From: Lysobacteraceae bacterium CU05-9
GTDB taxonomy: Bacteria; Pseudomonadota; Gammaproteobacteria; Xanthomonadales; Xanthomonadaceae
Direction: 5' to 3'
NCBI GenBank assembly: GCA_007556525.1
Contig: SWJS01000001.1
Span: 124,001-188,000, forward strand
DNA length: 64,000 nt
This document shows, in pieces, positions 1 to 6,235 of the stretch (position 1 is its first letter; each line of letters opens with the position of its first letter). The translations under genes and the position numbers were made by a program. A model generated the notes under the pieces. It ran no database searches and was not told the DNA's origin. It saw only the letters and a program-made list of their open reading frames with translations.

Positions 1-5
1 TGTGG

Positions 6-266
6 ATGGCGTACACGATGATTCCGGATGTGGCTGCATGGTTTTCGTTTGCGACACCGCAGGCGATTTTGATTTTTTGCAAGGTTGCGTTGCTACTCGG
101 AACCGGACTGACGGCCTTGGATGCAAAGACGCGCATCATCCCACACCTCACTGCGGATACGCTGCCGAAGATGGCATGGCGAATTCGGTTGGTGACGCTT
201 TTCGCCGTGCTGTTTGTGCTCGTTGGTGTTTCTTTCCGTGGCGGCTTACTGATGGGGTTGCATTGA
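6..266 (+). CDS. Small membrane protein of unknown function (possibly 5'-truncated by window edge)
   Basis: An 86-residue frame rich in hydrophobic residues. Two likely membrane segments can be seen, roughly residues 17-37 and 60-84. I recognise no family. The reading frame is still open at the left edge of the window, so the ATG at 6 may be internal and the true start may lie upstream. Its TGA at 264-266 is one base before the TTG start of the next gene, which suggests the two are co-transcribed. Function is not assigned. Confidence 0.45.
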   Translation: MAYTMIPDVAAWFSFATPQAILIFCKVALLLGTGLTALDAKTRIIPHLTADTLPKMAWRIRLVTLFAVLFVLVGVSFRGGLLMGLH

Positions 267-267
267 G

Positions 268-639
268 TTGAATAGGGACGTTATCCGCAAATATCTCGAC
301 GCCTACACGTCCTTCGACATCGATGGCATGTTGGCGTTGTTGAGTGATGATGTGCACTTCCGCAATTACCTCGACGATCAATTGACGGTCGAATCACACG
401 GAAAAGACAAGTTCAAGGAGATTGCGGAGGGATCGAAGGATCTTTTTGCCACGCGCGAACAGAAGTTGGTCTCGGTGAGAAGCGATGACGACAACGCCGT
501 CGCGGTCGTCGAGTTCAAGGGAACGCTCGCGAAGGATTTCGAGAATGGGCCGAAGGCGGGGACTGAAATCCATCTCGTGGGCAAGTCGGAATTTCAATTT
601 CGCGATGGTTTGATTTGCAGCATCGTCGACCGGGCGTAA
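268..639 (+). CDS. SnoaL-like / nuclear transport factor 2 (NTF2) family protein
   Basis: A 123-residue single-domain protein with the small alpha+beta barrel pattern of SnoaL-like proteins. An N-terminal helix (RDVIRKYLDAYTSFD) is followed by the MLALLSDDVHFRN segment, which in this family forms one side of the pocket. A central strand-rich region and a final strand (KSEFQFRDGLI) follow. Members are small-molecule isomerases, hydrolases or binding proteins, mostly uncharacterised, so the substrate cannot be told. The start is a TTG at 268, one base after the preceding stop, with a GGGG purine run about 11 nt upstream. The DUF488 gene follows after 5 nt, so the genes probably share an mRNA. 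Confidence 0.7.
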   Translation: MNRDVIRKYLDAYTSFDIDGMLALLSDDVHFRNYLDDQLTVESHGKDKFKEIAEGSKDLFATREQKLVSVRSDDDNAVAVVEFKGTLAKDFENGPKAGTEIHLVGKSEFQFRDGLICSIVDRA

Positions 640-644
640 GAAGG

Positions 645-995
645 ATGAGCATCGCGATCAAACGGGTCTACGAAGTGCCGGCGAAGTCGGATGGTACGAG
701 AATCCTGGTCGATCGCGTTTGGCCGAGAGGGATCACGAAGGCGGAAGCGGATGTCCACGAATGGCTCAAGGAGGTTGCGCCGTCGACAGAGCTGCGGAAG
801 TGGTTCAATCACGACCCAGCGAAGTGGCCGGAATTCGAAGCTAAATACGAGAAAGAGCTGAAAACGAACGCCGCCCTCAGCGAACTGATCACGCTCGCGA
901 AGAAGGGGAAAGTGACCCTGATCTACAGCGCCCGCGACGAAGAACACAACCAAGCGGTCGTGATTGCGAAAGTGGTTCAGAAAGCCCTCAAATAG
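645..995 (+). CDS. DUF488 family protein (YeaO-like)
   Basis: A 116-residue DUF488 protein. Family signatures are visible near the N-terminus (IKRVYE, then ILVDRVWPRGI at about residues 21-31), in the W-x-K-E-V-A-P-S-T-E-L-R-KWF stretch (about 42-56) and in the C-terminal strand TLIYSARDEEHNQAVV. The conserved Arg, Trp and Asp residues suggest a binding or catalytic site, but no reaction is established for the YeaO branch. I chose the ATG at 645 over an in-frame ATG at 615, because 645 has an AAGG directly upstream and matches the usual family length. It lies 5 nt after the SnoaL-like gene. Confidence 0.8.
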   Translation: MSIAIKRVYEVPAKSDGTRILVDRVWPRGITKAEADVHEWLKEVAPSTELRKWFNHDPAKWPEFEAKYEKELKTNAALSELITLAKKGKVTLIYSARDEEHNQAVVIAKVVQKALK

Positions 996-1036
996 TGGCG
1001 AAAACCGCGCCATTGCGCTAATCTAGACAGGAGGTC

Positions 1037-1064
1037 GCCGTGACGATGCATGGCGGCTTTTTTT
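1037..1064 (+). terminator. Possible weak rho-independent terminator after the DUF488 gene
   Basis: GCCG at 1037-1040 can pair with CGGC at 1054-1057, and the stem is followed by seven T residues (1058-1064). TG/CA pairs inside the loop may extend it. The four-pair stem is short, so this is only a candidate. Its position between the DUF488 gene and rnk fits the end of the first operon. Confidence 0.35.
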
Positions 1065-1105
1065 CTGGATCAAATTGCACCAAGACGGGGCGCGGGAGTA
1101 CGACA

Positions 1106-1516
1106 ATGGCACAACCAAACATCATCATGACCAAGCTGGATGCAGAGCGTCTGGAAGCTTTGATTGACCGTTTGCCGAACAATACTGCGCCTGGCATCGA
1201 GAAGCTTCAGGACGAACTGCTGCGTGCAACCGTTGTGGAGTCGAAGGACATCCCGGCAGACGTTGTGACGATGAATTCGAAAGTCACGTTCCGCATTGAC
1301 CAGAATGGCAAGGAATTTTCGCTGAAGCTCGTCTATCCAAAGGATGCGGACGGCAGCGCGGATAAGATTTCGATTCTTGCGCCAATCGGCAGTGCATTGA
1401 TCGGCATGCGCGAAGGCGCAACGATTGCTTGGCCGGTCGCCGGCGGTGAAGCACACGAAGTCATCATCGTCCGCGTGGATGAGCAACCGGAACGCGAAGG
1501 CAACTTCGCACTGTAA
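1106..1516 (+). CDS. rnk: Nucleoside diphosphate kinase regulator Rnk (GreA/GreB-like C-terminal domain)
   Basis: A 136-residue protein, the same length as E. coli Rnk. The N-terminal half carries a short helical segment (about residues 10-50). The second half is the GreA/GreB C-terminal FKBP-like fold, with VVTMNSKVTFRI near residues 53-64 and ISILAPIGSALIGMREGATI near 90-110, which is the conserved signature of this domain. Rnk proteins bind RNA polymerase near the secondary channel and influence nucleotide pools; that is family knowledge. The start at 1106 is preferred over an in-frame ATG at 1040 because it fits the family length and has a GGGAG about 8 nt upstream. Confidence 0.88.
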   Translation: MAQPNIIMTKLDAERLEALIDRLPNNTAPGIEKLQDELLRATVVESKDIPADVVTMNSKVTFRIDQNGKEFSLKLVYPKDADGSADKISILAPIGSALIGMREGATIAWPVAGGEAHEVIIVRVDEQPEREGNFAL

Positions 1517-1544
1517 TTGCATTGCCGGGATAACGTGATATTTT
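1517..1544 (+). promoter_or_regulatory. Predicted promoter of csaA, giving a nearly leaderless mRNA
   Basis: TTGCAT (1517-1522) is followed by a 16-nt spacer and an extended -10 element, TG at 1536-1537 plus TATTTT at 1539-1544. The csaA ATG is at 1552, only 7 nt beyond the -10 box, so the predicted transcription start falls on or beside the A of the start codon. A good Shine-Dalgarno sequence is absent; only GGG is seen. Confidence 0.5.
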
Positions 1545-1551
1545 CGGGTGT

Positions 1552-1890
1552 ATGGACCCGATCACGTTTGATGACTTTTTGAAAGTGGAACTTCGCGTTG
1601 GCCGAATTGTCAGCGCGGAGGAGTTTCCGCAAGCCCGTAAACCTGCTTACATTCTCAGCGTCGATTACGGCGAGGAGATCGGCATGCGCAAATGCAGCGC
1701 GCAAATCACGCAACACTACAAGCCTGAAGAACTTGCGGGCAAGTTGGTCGTGGGTGTGGTGAATTTTCCGAAAAAGCAAATCGGTCCGCTGATGTCGGAA
1801 TGTTTGGTGACGGGTTTTCACGACGAGAACAATCACGTCGTCCTGTGCACACCGGATATGGATGTGCCGCTGGGCACGAAGTTACTTTAG
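1552..1890 (+). CDS. csaA: CsaA-type tRNA-binding domain protein / export-related chaperone
   Basis: A 112-residue protein made of one OB-fold tRNA-binding (EMAP-II-like) domain and close to the usual CsaA length. Family signatures are LKVELRVGRIVSAEEFPQAR (about residues 9-28), CSAQITQHYKPEEL (about 48-61), VVGVVNFPKKQIGPLMSE (about 66-83) and VVLCTPDMDVPLGTK at the end. B. subtilis CsaA binds secretory preproteins and SecA and also binds RNA; any such role here is inferred. The gene has its own predicted promoter with almost no 5' leader. The GPP34-like gene follows after 9 nt with a good ribosome site, so the two are probably one operon. Confidence 0.88.
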   Translation: MDPITFDDFLKVELRVGRIVSAEEFPQARKPAYILSVDYGEEIGMRKCSAQITQHYKPEELAGKLVVGVVNFPKKQIGPLMSECLVTGFHDENNHVVLCTPDMDVPLGTKLL

Positions 1891-1899
1891 GGAGAACGC

Positions 1900-2601
1900 A
1901 TGAAAGGTTTGCACATCTACGAAGAACTCATGTTGCTCGCATTGAATAACAAGAAGGGTCGCCAGAAATTCGGTTTCTCGGAGTACTCAACGGCCGGTGC
2001 AGTCGTTGCCGAATTACTCCTTGATGGACGCATCAAGATCGAAGACGAGAAGAAGCTGTTGGTTCGCGTCATTGACGCATCTCCGACCGGCGATCCGGTG
2101 ATTGATGAATGCCTGCGCAAAATGAGCGATCAAAGACGACGTTCCTCGGTGCAAACCTGGGTGCAGAAACTTGCGAGGATCAAGCACTTCCGCGTAAAGA
2201 TCCTGCGACAACTCTGCGAACGCAAGATCGTCAGGGAAGATCCCGAGAAGGTGTTGTTTTTCTTTACGGTGAAGACGTACCCGGAAATCAATCCGGTGCC
2301 GGAGCAGCGGATTGTGGCGCGGATTCGCAAGGCGATTTTTGATTCGACGGGTAAGGTGGATGCGAAGACGGCAGTGTTGATCGCGTTAGCTGACGGCAAT
2401 GGGATGCTCGCCGATAATTTCACGCGCAAAGCTTTGAAGCCATACATGAAGCGCATCGAACAAATCATCAACGGTGACATGATCAGCAAGGCGACGAATG
2501 ACGTCATTCAATCCGTGCAAGCGGCCGTGATTGTCGCTGCAGTGATGCCGGCGATGGTCGCAAGCACCAGCGCGTCGTGCGCAACTGCTGCGGCCTGCTG
2601 A
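1900..2601 (+). CDS. GPP34 (GOLPH3/Vps74-like) family phosphoprotein
   Basis: A 233-residue, mostly helical protein that matches the Golgi phosphoprotein 3 family along its length. It opens with LHIYEELMLLALN and has AVVAELLLDGRIKI near residues 30-43. DASPTGDPVIDECLRK near 59-74 is the strongest family signature, and the alternating-charge helices KILRQLCERKIVR and PVPEQRIVARIRKAI follow. Eukaryotic members bind PI4P and retain glycosyltransferases in the Golgi; bacterial members have no known role. The Trp that reads lipid in human GOLPH3 is not visible at the equivalent position. The start has GGGAGAA just upstream. The stop overlaps the next start as TGATG. The C-terminus is Ala/Ser/Thr-rich and may be membrane-associated. 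Confidence 0.85.
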   Translation: MKGLHIYEELMLLALNNKKGRQKFGFSEYSTAGAVVAELLLDGRIKIEDEKKLLVRVIDASPTGDPVIDECLRKMSDQRRRSSVQTWVQKLARIKHFRVKILRQLCERKIVREDPEKVLFFFTVKTYPEINPVPEQRIVARIRKAIFDSTGKVDAKTAVLIALADGNGMLADNFTRKALKPYMKRIEQIINGDMISKATNDVIQSVQAAVIVAAVMPAMVASTSASCATAAAC

Positions 2602-2930
2602 TGATCTGCGCATCTTTCATTTGGGAGCCGGGGACGTACGACGATGAATTCCATCGGTTGAATGACCTGATCCAGAAAGTCGCCGACTACTCCGCCGGCT
2701 ACATCGGCGTAGACGGATGGGTGTCGAAGGATGGGAAGCGCAAGTGTGCCAATTATTTTTGGAAAGACATGGAATCACTCCAAATGTTCGCCCAGCACCC
2801 GACGCACCTGGAGGCGAAGCGCGAATACGCGAGGTGGTACAACGGCTACCAGATCATCATTTCGGAGGTCACACGCACGTATGGCGACGGACAGCTAGGT
2901 GATTTAGGGATGAATGGGCGTAAGTCCTGA
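2601..2930 (+). CDS. Antibiotic biosynthesis monooxygenase (ABM)-fold protein
   Basis: A 109-residue protein with the ferredoxin-like dimeric alpha/beta-barrel pattern. An initial strand (MICASFIWEPG) is followed by a long helix (EFHRLNDLIQKVADYSAGYIG), two strands, then YFWKDMESLQMFAQHP and HLEAKREYARWYNGYQIIISEV. The last part, an H-x3-K-x4-R-WY-x-GY pattern, is typical of ABM-domain proteins. Members include cofactor-less oxygenases and haem-degrading enzymes; no specific reaction can be claimed. I placed the start at the ATG overlapping the previous stop (TGATG), eight codons inside the longest frame, because this suggests translational coupling with the GPP34 gene. Confidence 0.65.
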   Translation: MICASFIWEPGTYDDEFHRLNDLIQKVADYSAGYIGVDGWVSKDGKRKCANYFWKDMESLQMFAQHPTHLEAKREYARWYNGYQIIISEVTRTYGDGQLGDLGMNGRKS

Positions 2931-3107
2931 AAACAGGCGTAGAAACACCGCCCTAGGCGACATTTGGCAGGGTGCAGTTGCAGAATGTTCGCTAGATGCT
3001 TGATTTTCAAAAAAGAATGTCGCAATCTAACAATCCCGTAACGTTTTTCAGCTACATGGCTGCAAACTGAACGGAACTTGTTTTTACTGGTCAATGAGAG
3101 GGTTACC

Positions 3108-3410
3108 GTGGCACTGACAAAGGCCGAAATGGCTGAACGTCTGTTCGATGAAGTCGGACTCAACAAGCGCGAGGCGAAGGAATTCGTGGATGCGTTTTTT
3201 GATGTGTTGCGAACTGCCTTGCAAGATGGCCGCCAAGTGAAACTTTCCGGATTTGGCAATTTCGACCTGCGTCGCAAGAGTCCACGTCCGGGCCGCAACC
3301 CGAAGACGGGTGAAGAGATTCCAATTACGGCGCGGACGGTCGTCACTTTCCGTCCGGGTCAGAAATTAAAGGAGCGAGTGGAAGCGTATGCTGGATCCGA
3401 GCAGCAATAA
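3108..3410 (+). CDS. ihfA: Integration host factor subunit alpha
   Basis: A 100-residue DNA-bending protein of the HU/IHF family and the usual IhfA length. [26 protein letters not shown] opens the helical dimer body. [24 protein letters not shown] (about residues 46-69) is the beta-arm with its intercalating proline, and the C-terminal helix is [14 protein letters not shown]. With IhfB it forms the heterodimer that bends DNA in transcription, replication and recombination. I chose the GTG at 3108 over an upstream in-frame ATG at 3078 because of a GAGAGG ribosome site 7 nt upstream and the length. The last 23 nt overlap the merR start. Unusually, pheS-pheT do not precede it. Confidence 0.95.
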   Translation: MALTKAEMAERLFDEVGLNKREAKEFVDAFFDVLRTALQDGRQVKLSGFGNFDLRRKSPRPGRNPKTGEEIPITARTVVTFRPGQKLKERVEAYAGSEQQ

Positions 3411-3744
3411 GGAACTCCCGCCAATTCCGGCCAAGCGTTACTTCACGATCGGTGAGGTTTCCGAGCTGTGCGACGTCAAGCCGCACGTTCTGCGCTACTG
3501 GGAAACTGAATTTCCATCGCTGTGCCCGGTCAAGCGCCGTGGCAACCGTCGTTACTACCAGCGCCATGAAGTGCTGATGGTGCGTCAAATTCGCGGCTTG
3601 CTGTACGAGCAGGGGTACACCATCGGTGGTGCACGACTGCGACTGGAAGGCGATGCAGGCAAGGAAGAATCGGCGTTGAGCTCGCAGATCGTCAAGCAAG
3701 TCCGCATGGAACTGGAAGAAGTCCTGCAGATGCTGCGTCGATAA
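3388..3744 (+). CDS. MerR family transcriptional regulator (the ihfA-linked type)
   Basis: A 118-residue short MerR protein. The winged helix is seen at residues 17-60: [22 protein letters not shown], then [16 protein letters not shown], followed by the H-x3[21 protein letters not shown] helix. The C-terminal helix ([17 protein letters not shown]) would form the dimer coiled coil. There is no cysteine cluster for metal sensing, so the ligand is unknown. This gene is regularly found directly after ihfA in Gammaproteobacteria. Here it starts inside the ihfA coding end, so the two should be co-translated. A strong terminator lies 27 nt after its stop. Confidence 0.9.
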   Translation: MLDPSSNKELPPIPAKRYFTIGEVSELCDVKPHVLRYWETEFPSLCPVKRRGNRRYYQRHEVLMVRQIRGLLYEQGYTIGGARLRLEGDAGKEESALSSQIVKQVRMELEEVLQMLRR

Positions 3745-3770
3745 TTCTCCGCGCAATCGTTATAATGGAA

Positions 3771-3796
3771 AGCCCGTTGCAATGACGGGCTTTTTT
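3771..3796 (+). terminator. Rho-independent terminator of ihfA-merR
   Basis: A perfect 7-bp stem, AGCCCGT (3771-3777) with ACGGGCT (3785-3791), has a 7-nt loop and is followed by six T residues. It lies between merR and the tRNA-Pro gene. A TATAAT hexamer at 3761-3766 sits just before it. Confidence 0.9.
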
Positions 3797-3813
3797 ACGT
3801 TTGAGTACATCGT

Positions 3814-3890
3814 CGGGGCGTAGCGCAGTCTGGTAGCGCACCTGCCTGGGGGGCAGGGGGTCGTCGGTTCAAATCCGGCCGTCCCGACCA
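3814..3890 (+). tRNA. tRNA-Pro (anticodon GGG)
   Basis: A 77-nt cloverleaf with the CCA encoded at 3888-3890. The acceptor arm CGGGGCG (3814-3820) pairs with CGTCCCG (one G-U). The anticodon arm is CCTGC / GCAGG around the loop CTGGGGG, giving anticodon GGG. The T arm contains GGTTCAAATCC. It is transcribed rightwards, 18 nt after the merR terminator hairpin. Confidence 0.97.
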
Positions 3891-3905
3891 ACTCAAGGTG
3901 TCACG

Positions 3906-3934
3906 TTGATCATCACGTGATCGGGGCATAAACT
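3906..3934 (+). promoter_or_regulatory. Predicted promoter with an embedded palindrome upstream of the TMEM175-like gene
   Basis: TTGATC (3906-3911), a 17-nt spacer and TAAACT (3929-3934) resemble a sigma-70 promoter. The spacer begins with a perfect 10-bp palindrome, ATCACGTGAT (3912-3921), which could be an operator. It lies between tRNA-Pro and the GTG at 3965. No regulator can be named from the sequence. Confidence 0.35.
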
Positions 3935-3964
3935 GACCTGACTTGCCACGAACCTGGATTCCGA

Positions 3965-4618
3965 GTGACCGCACAACACCACCCAACGAAAGGTGAGTTT
4001 CAGCTGGAACGGATTCTGTTCTTCAGTGATGCGATATTCGCGATCGCGATTACATTGCTGATCATTGAGTTGAAAGTGCCCGAGCTTGCGGACAATGCAA
4101 CGAACGCCGACTTCTGGAAGGCGATGGCTGCAATTGCACCGAAGATCGTCGGTTTCGTCCTCAGCTTCTTCATCATTGCAATGTACTGGTTCGTCCATCA
4201 TGAAATGTTCGGTTACGTCACGCGCTACACGGGCAAGTTGATTTGGCTGAATTTGATTTTCATGTTCACCATCGTTGCGATGCCGTACACGACGGCGATG
4301 TACAGTGAATTTTCGAATGTGCACCACCTGCATCTGAGCAGTCCGTACGCAATCTATGCGGGTAATATCATTGCGACTGGCGTAATCAATTACCTGCTAT
4401 GGCGCTACATTGGCGATCCTGCGAACGGAGTTGCAGAAGGCTTTCCGGATAACCATGTCCTTGCAGGCAAGTGGCGCGCGTTGGTGATGCCTTTGGTGTT
4501 TGGTCTATCGTGGTTGGTGAGTTTGCAATGGCCAGTGGTGGGAAGGTTTACACTGTTCCTTATCGCACCGTTGATGATGTGGGTGCCATTTGCCAAAAAG
4601 AGTAAAACCGATTCATGA
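3965..4618 (+). CDS. TMEM175 family (DUF1211) potassium-channel-like membrane protein
   Basis: A 217-residue protein with about six hydrophobic helices. The first helix has the family signature ERILFFSDAIFAIAITLLII (about residues 15-34), whose FSDAIFAIAIT motif lines the pore in bacterial TMEM175 channels, and is followed by ELKVPE. The other helices are near 60-80, 92-112, 125-145, 170-187 and 193-208. Bacterial members have one six-helix repeat and assemble as tetramers, whereas the human lysosomal channel has two. Start is GTG at 3965. The stop overlaps the ATG of the HAD-like lipoprotein as ATGA (4615-4618), so the genes are translationally coupled. Confidence 0.85.
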   Translation: MTAQHHPTKGEFQLERILFFSDAIFAIAITLLIIELKVPELADNATNADFWKAMAAIAPKIVGFVLSFFIIAMYWFVHHEMFGYVTRYTGKLIWLNLIFMFTIVAMPYTTAMYSEFSNVHHLHLSSPYAIYAGNIIATGVINYLLWRYIGDPANGVAEGFPDNHVLAGKWRALVMPLVFGLSWLVSLQWPVVGRFTLFLIAPLMMWVPFAKKSKTDS

Positions 4619-5490
4619 GAACCACGCTGATTAAGACCACTGTCATAGCGATGTCATTGGCGCTATCGTCCTGCGCGACAATGCAAGCTGTTTCACCCGT
4701 GCAAACGCCGCCTGTCTCAACCAACGCCGTCAGCGAGGTAAAGGAAACGAAGGATCTCGCGAGTGTGGTTGATGAGCTACGCGATACAACGGCACGCACC
4801 TTGGTGGTATTTGACATCGATGATACGACACTGACGGCTGAGCAATTTTTCGGCAGTGATTACTGGTACGAATGGCAGAAGCCTGAGAATTTGGGTAAGT
4901 CCGAAAAGGTCTCGTGCAAGTTCGATTACATCGCTTTGAACTTCGAAGCGCAAACCATGAAGCCGACACAGCAGGACGCCGCGGCGATTTTCAACGGCAT
5001 CACCCATGACAAGTTATTCTTGACGTCGCGCGGCGCAAATTACCGTGGCCCAACCATCCGCGAATTGACGAAGAACGGCATTGCGTTCCCGAAGATGCTG
5101 GATGGGAATGAAGACGGTCGCATCTGGAATTGGCAGAATGCGGATGGCTCGCGCAAGGCTTTGCTGAGCTACCACGAAGGCGTGTTCATGACGACGGGGC
5201 AGGATAAAGGGGTTATGTTGCTGTTCTTGCTGGACAGAATGAAGCGCCAATATGATCGCGTCATTCTCGTCGACGACGGCATGATCAACATCACCAACAT
5301 GCAACGGTCCATGAAAGCCGCCGGTATCAACTACACGGGTCTGCACTACACGCTGATCGACAAGCCGTTCCCGATCAATCCCGAACTGGCGAAACAAGCC
5401 GATGATGATTTCGACGAGAGCCGCCGTTACTTGAAGGAAGTTTTCCCGACGCGTTACGAGCAACTGCAACGCGGTGAGTGCTCTTACTGA
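4615..5490 (+). CDS. DUF2608-type HAD-superfamily lipoprotein (putative phosphatase)
   Basis: A 291-residue protein with a lipoprotein signal (LALSSC, predicted lipidated Cys20). The HAD motif I is FDIDDTTLT (Asp67, Asp69), motif II is probably LFLTSRG near 138-144, and the C-terminal acidic motif is VILVDDG near 217-223. The order fits DUF2608, a periplasmic or surface branch of the HAD superfamily known from Legionella and other Gammaproteobacteria. The substrate is unknown. The first four bases overlap the TMEM175-like stop. The 3' end overlaps the convergent glycosyltransferase gene by 7 nt, so no separate terminator can fit between them. Confidence 0.75.
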   Translation: MRTTLIKTTVIAMSLALSSCATMQAVSPVQTPPVSTNAVSEVKETKDLASVVDELRDTTARTLVVFDIDDTTLTAEQFFGSDYWYEWQKPENLGKSEKVSCKFDYIALNFEAQTMKPTQQDAAAIFNGITHDKLFLTSRGANYRGPTIRELTKNGIAFPKMLDGNEDGRIWNWQNADGSRKALLSYHEGVFMTTGQDKGVMLLFLLDRMKRQYDRVILVDDGMINITNMQRSMKAAGINYTGLHYTLIDKPFPINPELAKQADDDFDESRRYLKEVFPTRYEQLQRGECSY

Positions 5491-6230
5491 TTGACGTAAC
5501 CGGGAAACAGTTTCTGCAATAGAAATGTTGGCAAGCGATCGCGTGCGAAACAGCGCGCAGTCGAGCCAGGATGCAGGATGTGCAGGGCAGTGCAGTGAGG
5601 ATCGTCGGTGGTGATCATTTGGGCACCGTGATTTACCAGGTCCTTCGCGAAGTGTTCGTCTTCGCTCAGGGAGATGTCGCGGAACGGAAAGCGTAGGGCC
5701 GTGTCGCGCCTGAACACGTACGAATAGCCGTAAAACACGATGAAGTCGGCGCCGATCTGCATCTTGTCATGGAACGTGATTTCCTCGAAACGATCGTTGC
5801 TGATCATGTAATGGTGTCCAACCTTCGCGGTCAGATCCATGTAGCCGAGAAATTGCGCGGCAGGACTGTACACGAAAAAGCCCGAGAACTTGATTAAATC
5901 CGCTTGGTGTTCCACGAGCGTGCTCAGCATGAACTGCAGAAAGTTGGGCGCATAGTAATCATCGTCATCGAAGTGTGCGATGAACTCGCCGGTCGCACGC
6001 GCAATCATCTCATTGCGCTTGAATCCGATCGAGACGACCTCGTTGCGATGGCGGTAATGGATCCGTGAGTCCCGCGCGCTCAATTCACGTAGGAATGACG
6101 ACGGCATATCACTGTCATCATCAATCAACCATTCCCAGTCGGCATGGGCTTGCGACATCACGCAGCGCGCAATGACCGGCAAAAAATGCTCGCGATTGCG
6201 GGTCGGCGTGATGATGCTTACCCGCGCCAT
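5484..6230 (-). CDS. Family 2 (GT-A fold) glycosyltransferase
   Basis: A 248-residue cytoplasmic enzyme. It opens with VSIITPTRNRE, the nucleotide-sugar strand of GT2 enzymes. WLIDDDSD sits near residues 34-41, and GEFIAHFDDDDYYAP near 81-95 supplies the DXD metal site (Asp88-91). SLSEDEHF near 195-202 is the likely acceptor-side ED motif. Donor and acceptor cannot be told from sequence. Its ATG lies 5 nt after the dxs stop on the same strand, so it is probably the second gene of a dxs operon. No polysaccharide cluster surrounds it. Confidence 0.82.
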   Translation of the reverse strand: MARVSIITPTRNREHFLPVIARCVMSQAHADWEWLIDDDSDMPSSFLRELSARDSRIHYRHRNEVVSIGFKRNEMIARATGEFIAHFDDDDYYAPNFLQFMLSTLVEHQADLIKFSGFFVYSPAAQFLGYMDLTAKVGHHYMISNDRFEEITFHDKMQIGADFIVFYGYSYVFRRDTALRFPFRDISLSEDEHFAKDLVNHGAQMITTDDPHCTALHILHPGSTARCFARDRLPTFLLQKLFPGYVNQ

Positions 6231-6235
6231 GTGGC

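Noticed and set aside
3761-3766. TATAAT as promoter of tRNA-Pro
   Set aside because: A strong terminator hairpin with a T-run starts 5 nt later and would stop the transcript before the tRNA; no -35 box is seen. The tRNA promoter remains unlocated.
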